Of a stretch of DNA of 64,000 bases, positions 37,024 to 46,781 are shown piece by piece (within the stretch, counting starts at the first letter, position 1; each line of letters starts with the position of its first letter). The position numbers were made by a program, and so were the translations under genes. Origin of the DNA: Iodobacter fluviatilis (GTDB lineage: Bacteria; Pseudomonadota; Gammaproteobacteria; Burkholderiales; Chitinibacteraceae); contig NZ_UGHR01000004.1 in the NCBI RefSeq assembly GCF_900451195.1, positions 186,001 through 250,000 on the forward strand, in the 5' to 3' direction. The notes beneath the pieces are model-generated. The model worked only from the letters and a program-made list of their open reading frames with translations, was not told where the DNA came from and searched no databases.

Positions 37024-37071
37024 CTGGCTTGGGCTGAAGAAGGGGAGTAATAAAACCCTTCTGAATAAAAA

Positions 37072-37097
37072 AACGGGCATTTATGCCCGTTTTTTTA
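37072..37097. terminator. Bidirectional terminator between tkt and the GNAT gene
   Basis: AAACGGGCAT and ATGCCCGTTT pair around a short loop, with A-run before and T-run after. It serves the convergent tkt (+) and acetyltransferase (-) genes. Confidence 0.92.
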
Positions 37098-37110
37098 TGA
37101 TAAAAATAAT

Positions 37111-37611
37111 TTAAAGATCAAGAGAGAATAAGTTTAGTTCTTTATGCAGAGACAGTGTTTTAATGAGTTTAAAGTTTAATTTATTCAGTAATTGTATTGA
37201 TGTTTGATTATTTAAATCAGTTGTTGCTAGCAAGCGCGGCATGTTTAATATTTCTTTGGCGTATTTAACAACACCCGTTGCCGCCTCAAAGGCAAACCCC
37301 TGGCCCCAGTATTGCGGCAAAAAGGCATAGCCCAAATCTGCGTCTTCCAAATAATCTCGCTTTAACAGGCCACAAAGGCCAATGGGTGTTTCAGAATCGC
37401 TTAGCTTTACAATATACAGGCTAAAGCCTAGCCGGTTTTGCATATCAACGGGGCCATTTATAATGGCGGTTTGTGCTTCTTCTAAAGTGCGAATGCCCCG
37501 GTCACCAATAAACTGATGCCACGATGGCTCGTTAAGTAGCTGCAAATAAAATGCGGCATCATTTATGCTGATTGTGCTGAGGCAAAGGCGGGCTGTTGTG
37601 ATATGTGGCAT
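37111..37611 (-). CDS. GNAT-family N-acetyltransferase (RimJ/RimL-like)
   Basis: This 166-residue protein has the GNAT fold of the Acetyltransf_3 type: TARLCLSTIS at the N-terminus, IGLCGLLKRDYLEDADLGYA in the middle and a GQGFAFEA acetyl-CoA loop. Such proteins acetylate N-termini of ribosomal proteins or small molecules, and the substrate cannot be read from the sequence. The gene is single. Confidence 0.85.
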   Translation of the reverse strand: MPHITTARLCLSTISINDAAFYLQLLNEPSWHQFIGDRGIRTLEEAQTAIINGPVDMQNRLGFSLYIVKLSDSETPIGLCGLLKRDYLEDADLGYAFLPQYWGQGFAFEAATGVVKYAKEILNMPRLLATTDLNNQTSIQLLNKLNFKLIKTLSLHKELNLFSLDL

Positions 37612-37655
37612 GGCAGTATCTGCTAAATGGGCATGAATTATTCTACCGCGATTTG

Positions 37656-39998
37656 CTAGTGAATAAGTTTTGGGCTGGTTTCCTGATGTGTAAAGTTAAA
37701 TAGCCACATGGATAATTCAGCTGTAGCCATAGGCTTTGCATAAAGATAGCCCTGAATATAGTCGCCACCAAGCTGAGTAATGCAGCTGGCTTGCCCAGGG
37801 GTTTCTACGCCTTCGCAAATGACTTTCATATTTAAGCCATGCGCCATTTCGATGACGGCCTTAATCAGCGTCTCACCGCCCTGGCCAATTCTGTTAACAA
37901 AAGCACGATCAACTTTTAATATGCTGATTGGCAGCGCATGCAGGCGGGCTAAAGAAGAATAGCCGGTACCAAAATCGTCAATATGAAATTTGATTCCTAA
38001 TTCGCAGCATTTCAGCATGGTTTCGGTCATTTCAGATTCATTTTTTGCAAATAAAGACTCGGTTACTTCAAGATTTAATAAATGGGGAGGGAAATCAGTT
38101 TCTAATAGAATGGCGTGCAAATCATCAAAAAAATCATTTTCTAGCATTTCCTGAACACTGATATTAACAGAGAGGCGTAAATCTGGATAAACGCCAAATT
38201 CCATTTTAGCTACCATGCAAGCTTTCTTTAGTACACCTAAAGTATAGCGGCGGATAAGCCGGGCATTTTCTGCAATAGGAATAAAACGATCCGGGCTGAT
38301 TAAACCAAGCCTAGGGTGAAACCAGCGCCCTAAGACTTCCAATGATTCCAGTTTTTTTCCGTCGGTAGATAAAATAGGCTGAAAAGAAATATCAATTAAT
38401 TCGCCATCGACGCTCGATCTTAAATCGTTTTCTAATTTTTCATATTCATCCAACAGAGATTCCATGGCCTTATCAAAAATAACCGTCCTGTCCCGTCCAG
38501 CTTGTTTTGCCTGATACATGGCAATATCTGCCTGCTTGATAATATCTTCGGGAAGCAATGTTTTACTAATGTCATTATTTAAATAAACCAAGCCAATACT
38601 GGCTGAAACGCGTAATGTTTTATTCGCAAAATCTACGGGTAATGAAAGTTGTACGCGAATTCGCTCTGTGATTTGCTCCGCAGTAGACATGCTGATCGGG
38701 TTTGTCAGCATAATCGCAAATTCATCCCCCCCCAGCCGTACTGCACAATCACTTTCACGAATGGTCTCTAAAATTCGTTTTGAAAGCACAATAAGCAGCT
38801 GATCACCTGCCGGGTGCCCGTGCACATCATTAATCATTTTAAAACCATCTAAATCAATTAATAATAAGCACAGGGCCTGCATTGATTTTCTGCGCAATAA
38901 ACTAAGTGATAACTTTAACTGCTCATTTAAACGGCTGCGGTTGCCAAGCGATGTGAGCGGATCATAAAGCGCATCCCTGATCAATTTTTGATGCTGATTT
39001 TCTATTTCGTCGAGTAATTCATTGACGGAAAGGGCAAGAAAATCTATTTCATCAATGCCAGAATGTTGCAGGCGCCCGTCTGATTGTTCCCCTAAGCGAA
39101 TCCTGTGCAGTTTCTGGCTGTAAAAGGTGATCCGCTTAATGACCAAGTGGCCCAGCCCCAGCATCACTAATATCAGTGATATGGCCCATACAGAAATTAA
39201 ATTAATAAGCAGTAAAATATAAGCAAATTGCCCTTCTTTATAGAGCGGGCGTACACCATCAATGCTAATGATAAATGGATGGGCATCTTTGATTTGCCGT
39301 ATTGCATGGTATTTCTGATCGCTAAAGCTGATGCTTTCAGTCTGAATATCGGGAGGTAAGAGTTTAAAGGGGGTCTGGCTTAGCTTTTGCATATGCTGCA
39401 ACCTGCTGGTATTGATATGCCTGCCCATAATCGTCATGCCCATTGCCGGGCCACTGCCATTGCTTTTTACGATCGGTGAAAATGCTAAAATATAGGCCTG
39501 ATCATTTAAAAAATATAAAGCTGATCTTGAGCTGGAGATGGCCATTTCTTTTTTAATATTTAGTTTTTTTAAAAGCGTGTTAGTTTCTATGCTGTTTGAA
39601 TTAATGATGGATTTTCCTGATTCCTGGCCAAGGAAATCGCTAAGAATCACCGATAGTGCTATTTCACCATTGGGATGAATTAAAAAGATAAAATCATTTC
39701 CCATATTGCTGATGGCTTCATAGGTGTAATTTGAAGCAATATATTTTTTATTGCCATCCTTCATAAAAGCGCATGTGTCATCCCAGACGGAATAATCGGT
39801 CGCAAATTTTTTATGAGAGAGGAGTTGTTCGTTAATTAGTAAATTAGCAGCATCTAAATCACTTTGGATGCTTCTTTTTTCAAATTGAGTGAATTTCTCA
39901 GAAAGTATCTGGTAAGAGAAATACGAGCCGAAGCTAACGGTCACCAAGAGTGTGATGCCGAGCAGCCGTAATACTCTGATTCGTAATTTGCTGATCAA
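37656..39998 (-). CDS. CHASE4-like sensor diguanylate cyclase/phosphodiesterase (GGDEF-EAL)
   Basis: The 780-residue membrane protein has a first helix (about 9-31), a periplasmic sensor of CHASE4 type (YSVWDDTCAFM), a second helix (about 262-285), a short HAMP-like linker, then GGDEF and EAL domains. GGDEF keeps the active-site motif RLGGDEFAIML. EAL keeps EVLGRW, NLEVTES, DDFGTGYSSL and VICEGVET, so both activities are possible. It turns over c-di-GMP in response to an unknown periplasmic signal. The start appears to be TTG 39998, with AGGA ten bases upstream; no better ATG is seen. Confidence 0.88.
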   Translation of the reverse strand: MISKLRIRVLRLLGITLLVTVSFGSYFSYQILSEKFTQFEKRSIQSDLDAANLLINEQLLSHKKFATDYSVWDDTCAFMKDGNKKYIASNYTYEAISNMGNDFIFLIHPNGEIALSVILSDFLGQESGKSIINSNSIETNTLLKKLNIKKEMAISSSRSALYFLNDQAYILAFSPIVKSNGSGPAMGMTIMGRHINTSRLQHMQKLSQTPFKLLPPDIQTESISFSDQKYHAIRQIKDAHPFIISIDGVRPLYKEGQFAYILLLINLISVWAISLILVMLGLGHLVIKRITFYSQKLHRIRLGEQSDGRLQHSGIDEIDFLALSVNELLDEIENQHQKLIRDALYDPLTSLGNRSRLNEQLKLSLSLLRRKSMQALCLLLIDLDGFKMINDVHGHPAGDQLLIVLSKRILETIRESDCAVRLGGDEFAIMLTNPISMSTAEQITERIRVQLSLPVDFANKTLRVSASIGLVYLNNDISKTLLPEDIIKQADIAMYQAKQAGRDRTVIFDKAMESLLDEYEKLENDLRSSVDGELIDISFQPILSTDGKKLESLEVLGRWFHPRLGLISPDRFIPIAENARLIRRYTLGVLKKACMVAKMEFGVYPDLRLSVNISVQEMLENDFFDDLHAILLETDFPPHLLNLEVTESLFAKNESEMTETMLKCCELGIKFHIDDFGTGYSSLARLHALPISILKVDRAFVNRIGQGGETLIKAVIEMAHGLNMKVICEGVETPGQASCITQLGGDYIQGYLYAKPMATAELSMWLFNFTHQETSPKLIH

Positions 39999-40075
39999 GA
40001 GATAAATCCTGGTGCAGGGTTTATGTCAGCATAGTTCTTGAATGGTTTTTTTGCTTGTGGGACGTTGTTGTTTTT

Positions 40076-40423
40076 CTAAACAAGAACCTGGCGCGTTTCT
40101 TTGAAAAACTGATAAATCTGTTGCTCAATGGCATCGTCTATCATCATTTCTGGTCTCTTGCCGTGAGGGCAGGCAAGCGCGGGGGTGGTGCCAAATAGCC
40201 TGCAAATCAGTGGGCGCTCTGAATAGACGGTGCAGCCTTTATCGGCGAGGTGGGGGCAGCTCAGGTTTTCCAGCGCATCGGCCTGTTCAGCGGCGCTTTT
40301 GCGGGGCAGGCGGGCCATTTCTTCACTGGATGTGGTGACGGGGCCGCAGCAATCATGACAGCCTGGAATGCATTCAAATGAGGGAATTCGCTGGCGGAAA
40401 AAACGGATTTTTTGACTATTCAT
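40076..40423 (-). CDS. YkgJ-family CxxxC-cluster protein
   Basis: This 115-residue protein has cysteines arranged as C-IPG-C-HD-CC near the N-terminus, then SCPHL, KGC, PLICRLFG and LACPHG, typical of YkgJ/UPF0153 proteins thought to bind zinc or an Fe-S cluster. The function is unknown. It is a single gene 77 bases from the start of the GGDEF-EAL gene. Confidence 0.8.
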   Translation of the reverse strand: MNSQKIRFFRQRIPSFECIPGCHDCCGPVTTSSEEMARLPRKSAAEQADALENLSCPHLADKGCTVYSERPLICRLFGTTPALACPHGKRPEMMIDDAIEQQIYQFFKETRQVLV

Positions 40424-40649
40424 CGCTTGGCCACGGAGTATTAAAAGTGAGGACGGGCTATTTTATGGCACTTTGCTTTTTTGTATTGAAAAAGTAAGGT
40501 CATTGATCTGTTTTGACGATAAGTCTGTGGTGTTTTTTCATGCTTTTACTTGAAATTGATCATAAAGGCATCATATTGCCTTTTAACCTATGCGCTCAGC
40601 GCTTTTTAATGATGCCACAGAGTGGTGTCATCTTTTTTGGAGTTTTGAA

Positions 40650-40928
40650 ATGGTACAAGCGACAGCAAGCCACCTTTTAGTAAGCAGCGAAGCCAAGTGT
40701 GAAGAATTGAAGCAAGAAATTTTGGCCGGTGCTGATTTTGCTGCCGTTGCTAAAAAGCACTCCAGCTGCCCTTCTTCTGCTCAAGGCGGTGATCTGGGCT
40801 CGTTCGGCCCAGGTATGATGGTGCCGGAATTTGATAAAGTGGTTTTCAGTGCGCCATTGAACGAAGTGCAAGGCCCAGTAAAAACTCAATTCGGTTATCA
40901 CTTGCTGATTGTTACTAGCCGCGGTTAA
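40650..40928 (+). CDS. ppiC: PpiC-type small parvulin peptidyl-prolyl isomerase
   Basis: This is a 92-residue single-domain parvulin without a signal peptide: ASHLLVSSEAKCEELKQEI, CPSSAQGGDLGSFGPGMMVPEFD and FGYHLLIV. It catalyses cis-trans isomerisation at proline in the cytoplasm. The open frame starts at 40590, but ATG 40650 with GGAG upstream fits the family. A strong terminator follows. Confidence 0.92.
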   Translation: MVQATASHLLVSSEAKCEELKQEILAGADFAAVAKKHSSCPSSAQGGDLGSFGPGMMVPEFDKVVFSAPLNEVQGPVKTQFGYHLLIVTSRG

Positions 40929-40942
40929 TAAACGGCTAGTTT

Positions 40943-40979
40943 AAAAAAAAGCGCACTCCATCTGGGTGCGCTTTTTTTT
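40943..40979. terminator. Bidirectional terminator between ppiC and the OMP gene
   Basis: AAAAAAAAGCGCAC and GTGCGCTTTTTTTT flank a TCCATCTGG loop. The A-run and T-run make it effective on both strands. Confidence 0.95.
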
Positions 40980-41002
40980 GCTTAAAATAAAAAAATCTAT
41001 TT

Positions 41003-41539
41003 TTAGAAGCTGTAGTTTGCACCAATAGTGAATGCAGATAATTTTACATCTTCAATTTCAGCATATTGTGTGTATTCAGTACGCAGGCTGAAGTTTTTAT
41101 TAAATGCATATTGTGCACCGATACCAAACATCGCTTTCGTTTCTGTTTTTTCATCGGAGTAGAAGGTATAGCTATTCTTTGTGTTAGCTTCAAGAGTTGC
41201 TTTAATGCTAGCAACGCCTAAGCGGCCATACACGCTGAATGCTTCAGTAAATGGGTAGGAGCCGATTACGGATGCATTTACTGATTTTGCGTTTACGGAT
41301 AAGTTGTAAATGGAGTATTTCTCTTCGGCTTTTCCGTGGTCACGATAACCAATTTCAGCGGCAAGATAAGGTGAGAATTTGTAACCACCGTGAATGCCAA
41401 ATGTTGTGTCATTGCCGGAAATAAAGTCGGAGCTTACTTTGCTGCTGCCTACATCTGCACCAATATAGAAGCCTTCAGCAAATACAGGAGATGCGATCAG
41501 TGTGGAGAGAAGCAGGGATGCAAGAATATTCTTTTTCAT
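41003..41539 (-). CDS. Small outer-membrane beta-barrel protein (opacity/OmpA-like barrel)
   Basis: This 178-residue precursor has a signal peptide (MKKNILASLLLSTLIASPVFA). The mature chain is predicted to form eight alternating beta strands (YIGADVGSSKV, GIHGGYKFSPYLAAEIGYRD, RTEYTQYAEI) and ends in an aromatic Phe, the BAM-recognition signature. Family: OMP_b-brl. The ligand or function is unknown. Confidence 0.85.
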   Translation of the reverse strand: MKKNILASLLLSTLIASPVFAEGFYIGADVGSSKVSSDFISGNDTTFGIHGGYKFSPYLAAEIGYRDHGKAEEKYSIYNLSVNAKSVNASVIGSYPFTEAFSVYGRLGVASIKATLEANTKNSYTFYSDEKTETKAMFGIGAQYAFNKNFSLRTEYTQYAEIEDVKLSAFTIGANYSF

Positions 41540-41762
41540 TTTTTTCTACAAAGAAGTATTAGAGAGATGCGTCAGAATGTATAGGTAAAACCCCTTATTT
41601 TTCTGACCTTGCCTGTAAACTGGCGGCAAATATTAGCACTCTCTTCTGATTTATCTATTGTGAATATTCCCGTGCCATGGTGGGTGAATAGTTTAGAGTT
41701 GTAGTTGCTAATTAGGTTTTGATTGTAAAACTATTTTTTTCAAAAACTTATCTTCAATAATA

Positions 41763-41799
41763 AAAAACGCCACTCTATAGAAATAGAGTGGCGTTTTTT
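41763..41799 (-). terminator. Terminator of argS
   Basis: AAAAAACGCCACTCTAT and ATAGAGTGGCGTTTTTT pair around a short AGAA loop, 26 bases past the argS stop. Confidence 0.95.
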
Positions 41800-41824
41800 A
41801 TTTTAGAGTGCAAATACTTAAAGA

Positions 41825-43540
41825 TTACATCTCTTGCAGCACTTCAATTCCCAATAAATCCAAACCTGTTTGCATGGTTTTAGCTGCAGCCTGGCAAAGG
41901 GCTAAGCGGCTGCTGCGAATCTCGCCTTCGGCTTTAAGCACTGGGCAGGCGTCGTAAAAGCGCGAGAAGCGGGTGGCTAGGGTATAGAGATAGCTGCATA
42001 AAACGTGCGGGCAGGTGTCGTTTGCTGCTTGTTGCAAGATATCCGGGAATTGAACTATGGTAAGGGAAAGCGCGTGCTCGGCTGGCTCGATTAACTCGAT
42101 TTTTGCATTGGCGTCTACTTCACCCGCCTGACGGAAGATGCTGGCAATACGGGTGTAGGCGTATTGCAGATAAGGCGCGGTATTGCCTTCGAAGCTCAGC
42201 ATGCTGTTCCAGTCGAATACATAATCGCTGGTGCGGTGCTTGGACAGATCCGAGTATTTGACCGCAGCAATGCCTACTGCGTGGGCGATATGGTGGCGGG
42301 TGGCTTCGTCCATATTTGGATTTTTGCTGCTCACCAAATCAAAGGCGCGGCTTTCTGCTTCGGAGAGTAAATCCACCAGCTTGATCAACTCGCCACTGCG
42401 GGTTTTGAATGGCTTGCCATCGTCGCCCATCATGGTGCCAAAGGCGACGTGTTCTAGGTGGGTGTCGGCGGGCACAAAGCCTGCTTTGCGGGCCACGGTA
42501 AACAGCTGCTGGAAGTGCAGCCCCTGACGGGCATCGACCACATACAGAATACGGTTTGCGCCCAGCACGCCAGTGCGATAGCGGGCTGTGGCTAAGTCAG
42601 ATGTGGAATAAAGAAAACCACCGCCTTGCTTTTGTACGATAAAGGCAGCGGGATCGCCGTCTTTATTGCGGAATTCTTCAAGGAACACCACTTGAGCGCC
42701 TTGGCTTTCGGTCAGTAAACCTTGGGCGCGCAGATCATCGATCACGACGGGTAAATCATCGTTATAAGAGGACTCGCCTTTAACATCATCGCGGGTTAAC
42801 AACAGGCCCAGCTTTTGGTAAACGTCTTCGCAATGCTTCATTGAAATATTGAGGAAGCGTTGCCACAGCGCGCGCACTTGTGCGTCGCCCGATTGCAGCT
42901 TCACGACATATTCGCGGGATAAATCAGCAAAAGCAGGGTCGGCATCAAAGCGCACTTTGGCGGCGCGGTAGAAGCCTTCTAAATCGCCCAGCGCTAATTC
43001 CGAATTTTGATTTTCATTTTCCAGCATATAGGCGGTCAGCATGCCAAATTGCGTGCCCCAATCGCCCACATGATTCTGGCGGATGACTTTATGGCCCAGA
43101 TAGCCGTAAATACGGGTCAGCGAATCGCCAATAATGCTGGAGCGCAAATGGCCTACATGCATTTCTTTTGCGAGATTCGGCGATGAATAATCAATTACGA
43201 CGGTTTCTGCTTTGGCCACCCCTGTGCCAAGCCGGGCATCGGCCTGCTGGGTGCTCAGGGTTTGCGACAGAAACGCATTACTCAGAGTGATATTAATAAA
43301 GCCCGGGCCCGCGATTTCCAGCTTATCAGCAATGCCTGCCAGATCAACACAGGCCAGCACTTGTTCAGCCAAGGCGCGTGGATTGGTTTTCAGGGCTTTT
43401 GCCGCGCCCATAATCCCATTGGCCTGGTAGTCGCCAAATTCTGGTTTGGATGCGACTTGAATATTCGGTGAAGCATCAGGAGCGCCAACCTGGGCCAGTG
43501 CAGCAGCAAAGCGGGAGGTGAGTAGTTGGTGAATAGCCAT
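41825..43540 (-). CDS. argS: Arginyl-tRNA synthetase
   Basis: This 571-residue class Ia synthetase has an N-terminal Arg-tRNA domain, the HIGH-type motif in KEMHVGHLRSSIIGDSL, the GKPFKTRSG loop in place of KMSKS (usual for ArgRS), and an anticodon-binding DALR domain at the C-terminus. It charges tRNA-Arg. Single gene with its own terminator. Confidence 0.97.
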   Translation of the reverse strand: MAIHQLLTSRFAAALAQVGAPDASPNIQVASKPEFGDYQANGIMGAAKALKTNPRALAEQVLACVDLAGIADKLEIAGPGFINITLSNAFLSQTLSTQQADARLGTGVAKAETVVIDYSSPNLAKEMHVGHLRSSIIGDSLTRIYGYLGHKVIRQNHVGDWGTQFGMLTAYMLENENQNSELALGDLEGFYRAAKVRFDADPAFADLSREYVVKLQSGDAQVRALWQRFLNISMKHCEDVYQKLGLLLTRDDVKGESSYNDDLPVVIDDLRAQGLLTESQGAQVVFLEEFRNKDGDPAAFIVQKQGGGFLYSTSDLATARYRTGVLGANRILYVVDARQGLHFQQLFTVARKAGFVPADTHLEHVAFGTMMGDDGKPFKTRSGELIKLVDLLSEAESRAFDLVSSKNPNMDEATRHHIAHAVGIAAVKYSDLSKHRTSDYVFDWNSMLSFEGNTAPYLQYAYTRIASIFRQAGEVDANAKIELIEPAEHALSLTIVQFPDILQQAANDTCPHVLCSYLYTLATRFSRFYDACPVLKAEGEIRSSRLALCQAAAKTMQTGLDLLGIEVLQEM

Positions 43541-43884
43541 AATGGGGACTCGGTATGAATTTAGCCTCTATTGTAATCGCATTCGAAAGGCTAGCGGACG
43601 TAGATGTCATGATTGCCGTTGTTTTAACCTTATTGGGTGGTGTTGATTCACTGAAGACAGAATCCGTTTTATCAAACTGCCCGTATTGCCTTAGTTCCCG
43701 GATGCCTTTTTTATGCAAAGATGATTTATCGCAGTGTGTGCTTGTTCAAATAATGGATTAAGTGCAGTGATCAAGGCTTGGCATTGCTTGTTAATCACTC
43801 TATTCTTAAATGAAAAATATATTGATTCAGGCAAGCCCGTCGGGGCCGCCGTGAAACATGAGTTTGAACTCAGGAAAATAATTA
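43541..43884 (+). other. 344-base divergent spacer between argS and the HD-GYP gene
   Basis: Nothing coding is convincing. A short open frame (43555-43761) has no family resemblance. The region must hold the argS promoter and that of the response regulator. No riboswitch or repeat was recognised. Confidence 0.4.
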
Positions 43885-45471
43885 ATGGCACTTGATCATG
43901 ATGAAGACTGGATGCTGGAGGATGATGAGAATGATGCGTCAGCCTCTGCAGCGCTTGTTCGTCAGCCTTGGAAGCTACTCATTGTGGATGATGAGCCTGA
44001 TGTACATCGCGCTACGATTCTGGCCCTAAAAAATATCGTTTTTAAAGGGCGTGGTTTAGAAATTCTCCATGCTTATTCAGGGCAGGAAGGGTTTGAGAAG
44101 CTCGCGGAGCATCATGATATTGCTTTAGCGATTTTAGATGTGGTTATGGAAACCGACGACGCAGGCTTACGCCTCGTGCGGCGTATTCGTGATGAATTAG
44201 GCAATCAGCTGGTACGTATTGTGCTGCGTACCGGGCAGCCGGGGCACGCTCCAGAGCAGCAGGTTGTACTTGAATACGATATCAATGATTACAAAACAAA
44301 AACTGAGCTGGTCGCGAATAAAATATTTACCACAGTGATTGCTTCATTACGCAGTTTTGAGAGCCTGCATGCTTTAGAAAAAAGCAGCCAAGGCTTAGCT
44401 AAAATATTGGAAGGCGCAACCAATCTTTATCAATTACATTCATTAAAAGAGTTTGCCTCCGGTGTTTTGAAGCAGGTCGGTGCGATTTTAAATTTGGGCG
44501 AATACGGCATGCTCTGTGCTCAGTCTAAAAGTAATCTGCAGAGTTTTGAGGTTTTAGCCGCAACGGGCCCATTTACTAATCTTTTAGATGGCCAGACCCT
44601 TGCCGAAGACAGCCGCCTATTAGTAGCCCTTAATACCGCATTACAAAATAAATGCAGTCAGTCTGATTATCCTTACGAAGTGTTATATATCGCCGGGCGA
44701 AACAGCTACGATTTTGTGGTTCATTTCTCGCCGCCATGGCCTTTAGAGGCGGTAGACAGAGATTTGCTGGATATATTCTGCGAGCGCATTTCTGCCGCGA
44801 TGGATAATCTTTATTTGTATCAGCAATTACGCCGCTCACAAGAGGCGACTGTAATGGCTTTGGCTGATTTAGGGGAGTTTCGTGATCAGACAACTGGCGA
44901 TCATGTCTTACGTGTGCAAAAACTGACCGACGCAATTGCGGGCCGGCTCAAAGCCAAAAATGCATTTCCGGAGCATATGGATAATGCATTTATGGAAATG
45001 GTCGGTATGGCCAGTATCTTGCATGATGTGGGTAAGGTAGGGACGCCAGATCATATTTTGTTTAAGCCGGGCAAGCTCACCGCAGAAGAGCGCGCAATTA
45101 TGAATCAGCACTCTCCTATGGGCGCGGCTATTTTAGCCAGAACGGTGGCTCTGGTTGAGGGGACAACTTATTTATCGCTGGGAGCCGAAATAGCGGGGGG
45201 GCACCACGAGCACTTTGATGGCAATGGCTACCCCTTGGGTATTAAAGGGGATGAAATTCCGCTTTCAGCACGGATTGTGGCCTTGGTGGATGTGTTTGAT
45301 GCCCTGCTGCATAAGCGCCCCTATAAAGAGCCATGGACGCTGGATGAAACGATGACTTATGTCCGAGAACGCTCTGGCACACAGTTTGATCCGCTGATTG
45401 TGGCCGCGCTGGATGAGGTGGTTGCCGAAGGCCTGCTGCCTTTGGATTTATTGAAAGACCCTGATGCGTAG
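43885..45471 (+). CDS. Response regulator with DUF3369 and HD-GYP c-di-GMP phosphodiesterase domain
   Basis: The 528 residues comprise a receiver domain with phospho-acceptor Asp85 in LAILDVV, a DUF3369 middle domain (about 160-325) and a C-terminal HD-GYP domain. The HD-GYP domain has HDVGK, the HHEHFDGNGYP signature and the rest of the metal site. It should hydrolyse c-di-GMP under control of an unlinked kinase. AGGA precedes ATG 43885. No cognate kinase gene is adjacent. Confidence 0.92.
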   Translation: MALDHDEDWMLEDDENDASASAALVRQPWKLLIVDDEPDVHRATILALKNIVFKGRGLEILHAYSGQEGFEKLAEHHDIALAILDVVMETDDAGLRLVRRIRDELGNQLVRIVLRTGQPGHAPEQQVVLEYDINDYKTKTELVANKIFTTVIASLRSFESLHALEKSSQGLAKILEGATNLYQLHSLKEFASGVLKQVGAILNLGEYGMLCAQSKSNLQSFEVLAATGPFTNLLDGQTLAEDSRLLVALNTALQNKCSQSDYPYEVLYIAGRNSYDFVVHFSPPWPLEAVDRDLLDIFCERISAAMDNLYLYQQLRRSQEATVMALADLGEFRDQTTGDHVLRVQKLTDAIAGRLKAKNAFPEHMDNAFMEMVGMASILHDVGKVGTPDHILFKPGKLTAEERAIMNQHSPMGAAILARTVALVEGTTYLSLGAEIAGGHHEHFDGNGYPLGIKGDEIPLSARIVALVDVFDALLHKRPYKEPWTLDETMTYVRERSGTQFDPLIVAALDEVVAEGLLPLDLLKDPDA

Positions 45472-45503
45472 CAGGCCGCCGCTTGATTCTTCTTCAGCAT
45501 ATA

Positions 45504-45543
45504 GAAAAGCCGTTCATCTTCTCAGAAAGGAACGGCTTTTTTA
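45504..45543. terminator. Bidirectional terminator after the HD-GYP gene
   Basis: AAAAGCCGTTC and GAACGGCTTTT pair around ATCTTCTCAGAAAG, with a T-run on the + side and an A-run on the other. It separates two convergent genes. Confidence 0.9.
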
Positions 45544-45556
45544 TGGTGAGGTTTAA

Positions 45557-46681
45557 TTATCTGGTTTTAGATGTGCTCATATTGCCCGGCTTAAGGCGTC
45601 TTAGGGCGAGGCCATCCTGATTGAAGACATGAAAAGCCGCAGCAGGTGCTGAGACCTCTAAATGTGAGCCAATATGAACCTCCCGATCACCATCGCCACG
45701 CACCACAATATCTTGGCCGTTGTTCAGGGTGAGATACACATAATTCGCTTCGCCTAAATGCTCGACAATGCTCACCGTACCACTAAAGCGCTCGTTAAAG
45801 CGCTGATCTTCGGCAAGGTGCTCGGCGCGAATACCTACTTTCACTAAATCACCTGTTTTGACATTGCTGCCATCCACTTCGGCCTGAATCGTGTCGCCGG
45901 TGCTGAGTTTAATATTTACAGTGGTGGCGCTGGCATTGAGCACGGCGCCTTCGATTAAATTCATTTTGGGCGAACCAATAAATGTTGCCACAAACAGATT
46001 GGCAGGCTGCTGGTAAAGCTCCAGCGGTGTACCGGCTTGCTGAATTTTACAATTATTCATCACCACAATTTTATCCCCCAGCGTCATGGCTTCGACCTGA
46101 TCGTGGGTGACATAAACGATGGTGGCATTCAGGCTGCGATGCAGCTTGGCGATTTCCAGCCGGGTTTGTACCCGCAGCGATGCATCCAGGTTTGATAGTG
46201 GTTCGTCAAATAAAAACAGCTTAGGCTCGCGCACAATGGCACGGCCAATGGCCACTCGCTGGCGCTGGCCGCCGGATAATTCACGCGGCAGGCGATCGAG
46301 CAGGTGGTCAATTTTTAAAATACCCGCTGCGTGCAGAATACGTTTTTCAATTGCGGCCTTGTTTTCCCCGGCCACACGCAGGCCAAACGCCATGTTTTTA
46401 TACACATTCATATGCGGATAAAGTGCGTAGCTCTGAAACACCATGGCAATGCCGCGCTCGGCAGGGGGCAAGTCATTCACTACTTTTTCATCGATCAGCA
46501 TTTCGCCGCCGCTGATGCTTTCTAGGCCGGATAGCATGCGCAGCAGGGTGGATTTGCCACAGCCTGAAGGGCCAACCAAAACCACAAATTCGCCGTGTTT
46601 AATATCCAGATTAATATCGGTCAGAATCTGAGTTTTATTGTCGTAAGACTTGCTTAAATGATTGAGTTTTACAGTTGCCAT
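45557..46681 (-). CDS. Carbohydrate ABC transporter ATPase (UgpC/MalK type)
   Basis: The 374 residues have Walker A (GPSGCGKST), signature LSGGQRQRVA, Walker B LFLFDEPLSNLDA and a C-terminal TOBE domain (VGIRAEHL) of the sugar-importer ATPase class. Two ATGs are in frame (46693, 46681). The latter has GGAG at the right distance. It is the last gene of the sugar importer; a copy of the dispersed repeat lies between it and the permease gene. Confidence 0.9.
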   Translation of the reverse strand: MATVKLNHLSKSYDNKTQILTDINLDIKHGEFVVLVGPSGCGKSTLLRMLSGLESISGGEMLIDEKVVNDLPPAERGIAMVFQSYALYPHMNVYKNMAFGLRVAGENKAAIEKRILHAAGILKIDHLLDRLPRELSGGQRQRVAIGRAIVREPKLFLFDEPLSNLDASLRVQTRLEIAKLHRSLNATIVYVTHDQVEAMTLGDKIVVMNNCKIQQAGTPLELYQQPANLFVATFIGSPKMNLIEGAVLNASATTVNIKLSTGDTIQAEVDGSNVKTGDLVKVGIRAEHLAEDQRFNERFSGTVSIVEHLGEANYVYLTLNNGQDIVVRGDGDREVHIGSHLEVSAPAAAFHVFNQDGLALRRLKPGNMSTSKTR

Positions 46682-46715
46682 TGCATGCTCCATGAGGATT
46701 GGATTCTGAGAGGGC

Positions 46716-46770
46716 TTCTCTTTGAAATTCCGTATCCTCTGTGTTCTCTGTGGTTCAAGATTTGGGTTTT
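46716..46770 (-). repeat. Dispersed intergenic repeat between permease and ATPase
   Basis: Read on the + strand it gives CTCTGTGTTCTCTGTGGTTC followed by AAGATTTGGG. It is closely similar to the copies at 30333-30390 and 51771-51874. It lies within the 100-base gap of a transporter operon. Confidence 0.75.
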
Positions 46771-46781
46771 AGCGCCAGAAT

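Noticed and set aside
43555..43761. 68-codon frame upstream of the HD-GYP gene
   Set aside because: No ribosome site or family. It overlaps the region expected to hold two divergent promoters.
43541..43884. c-di-GMP riboswitch before the HD-GYP gene
   Set aside because: The conserved GEMM blocks were looked for and are not present.
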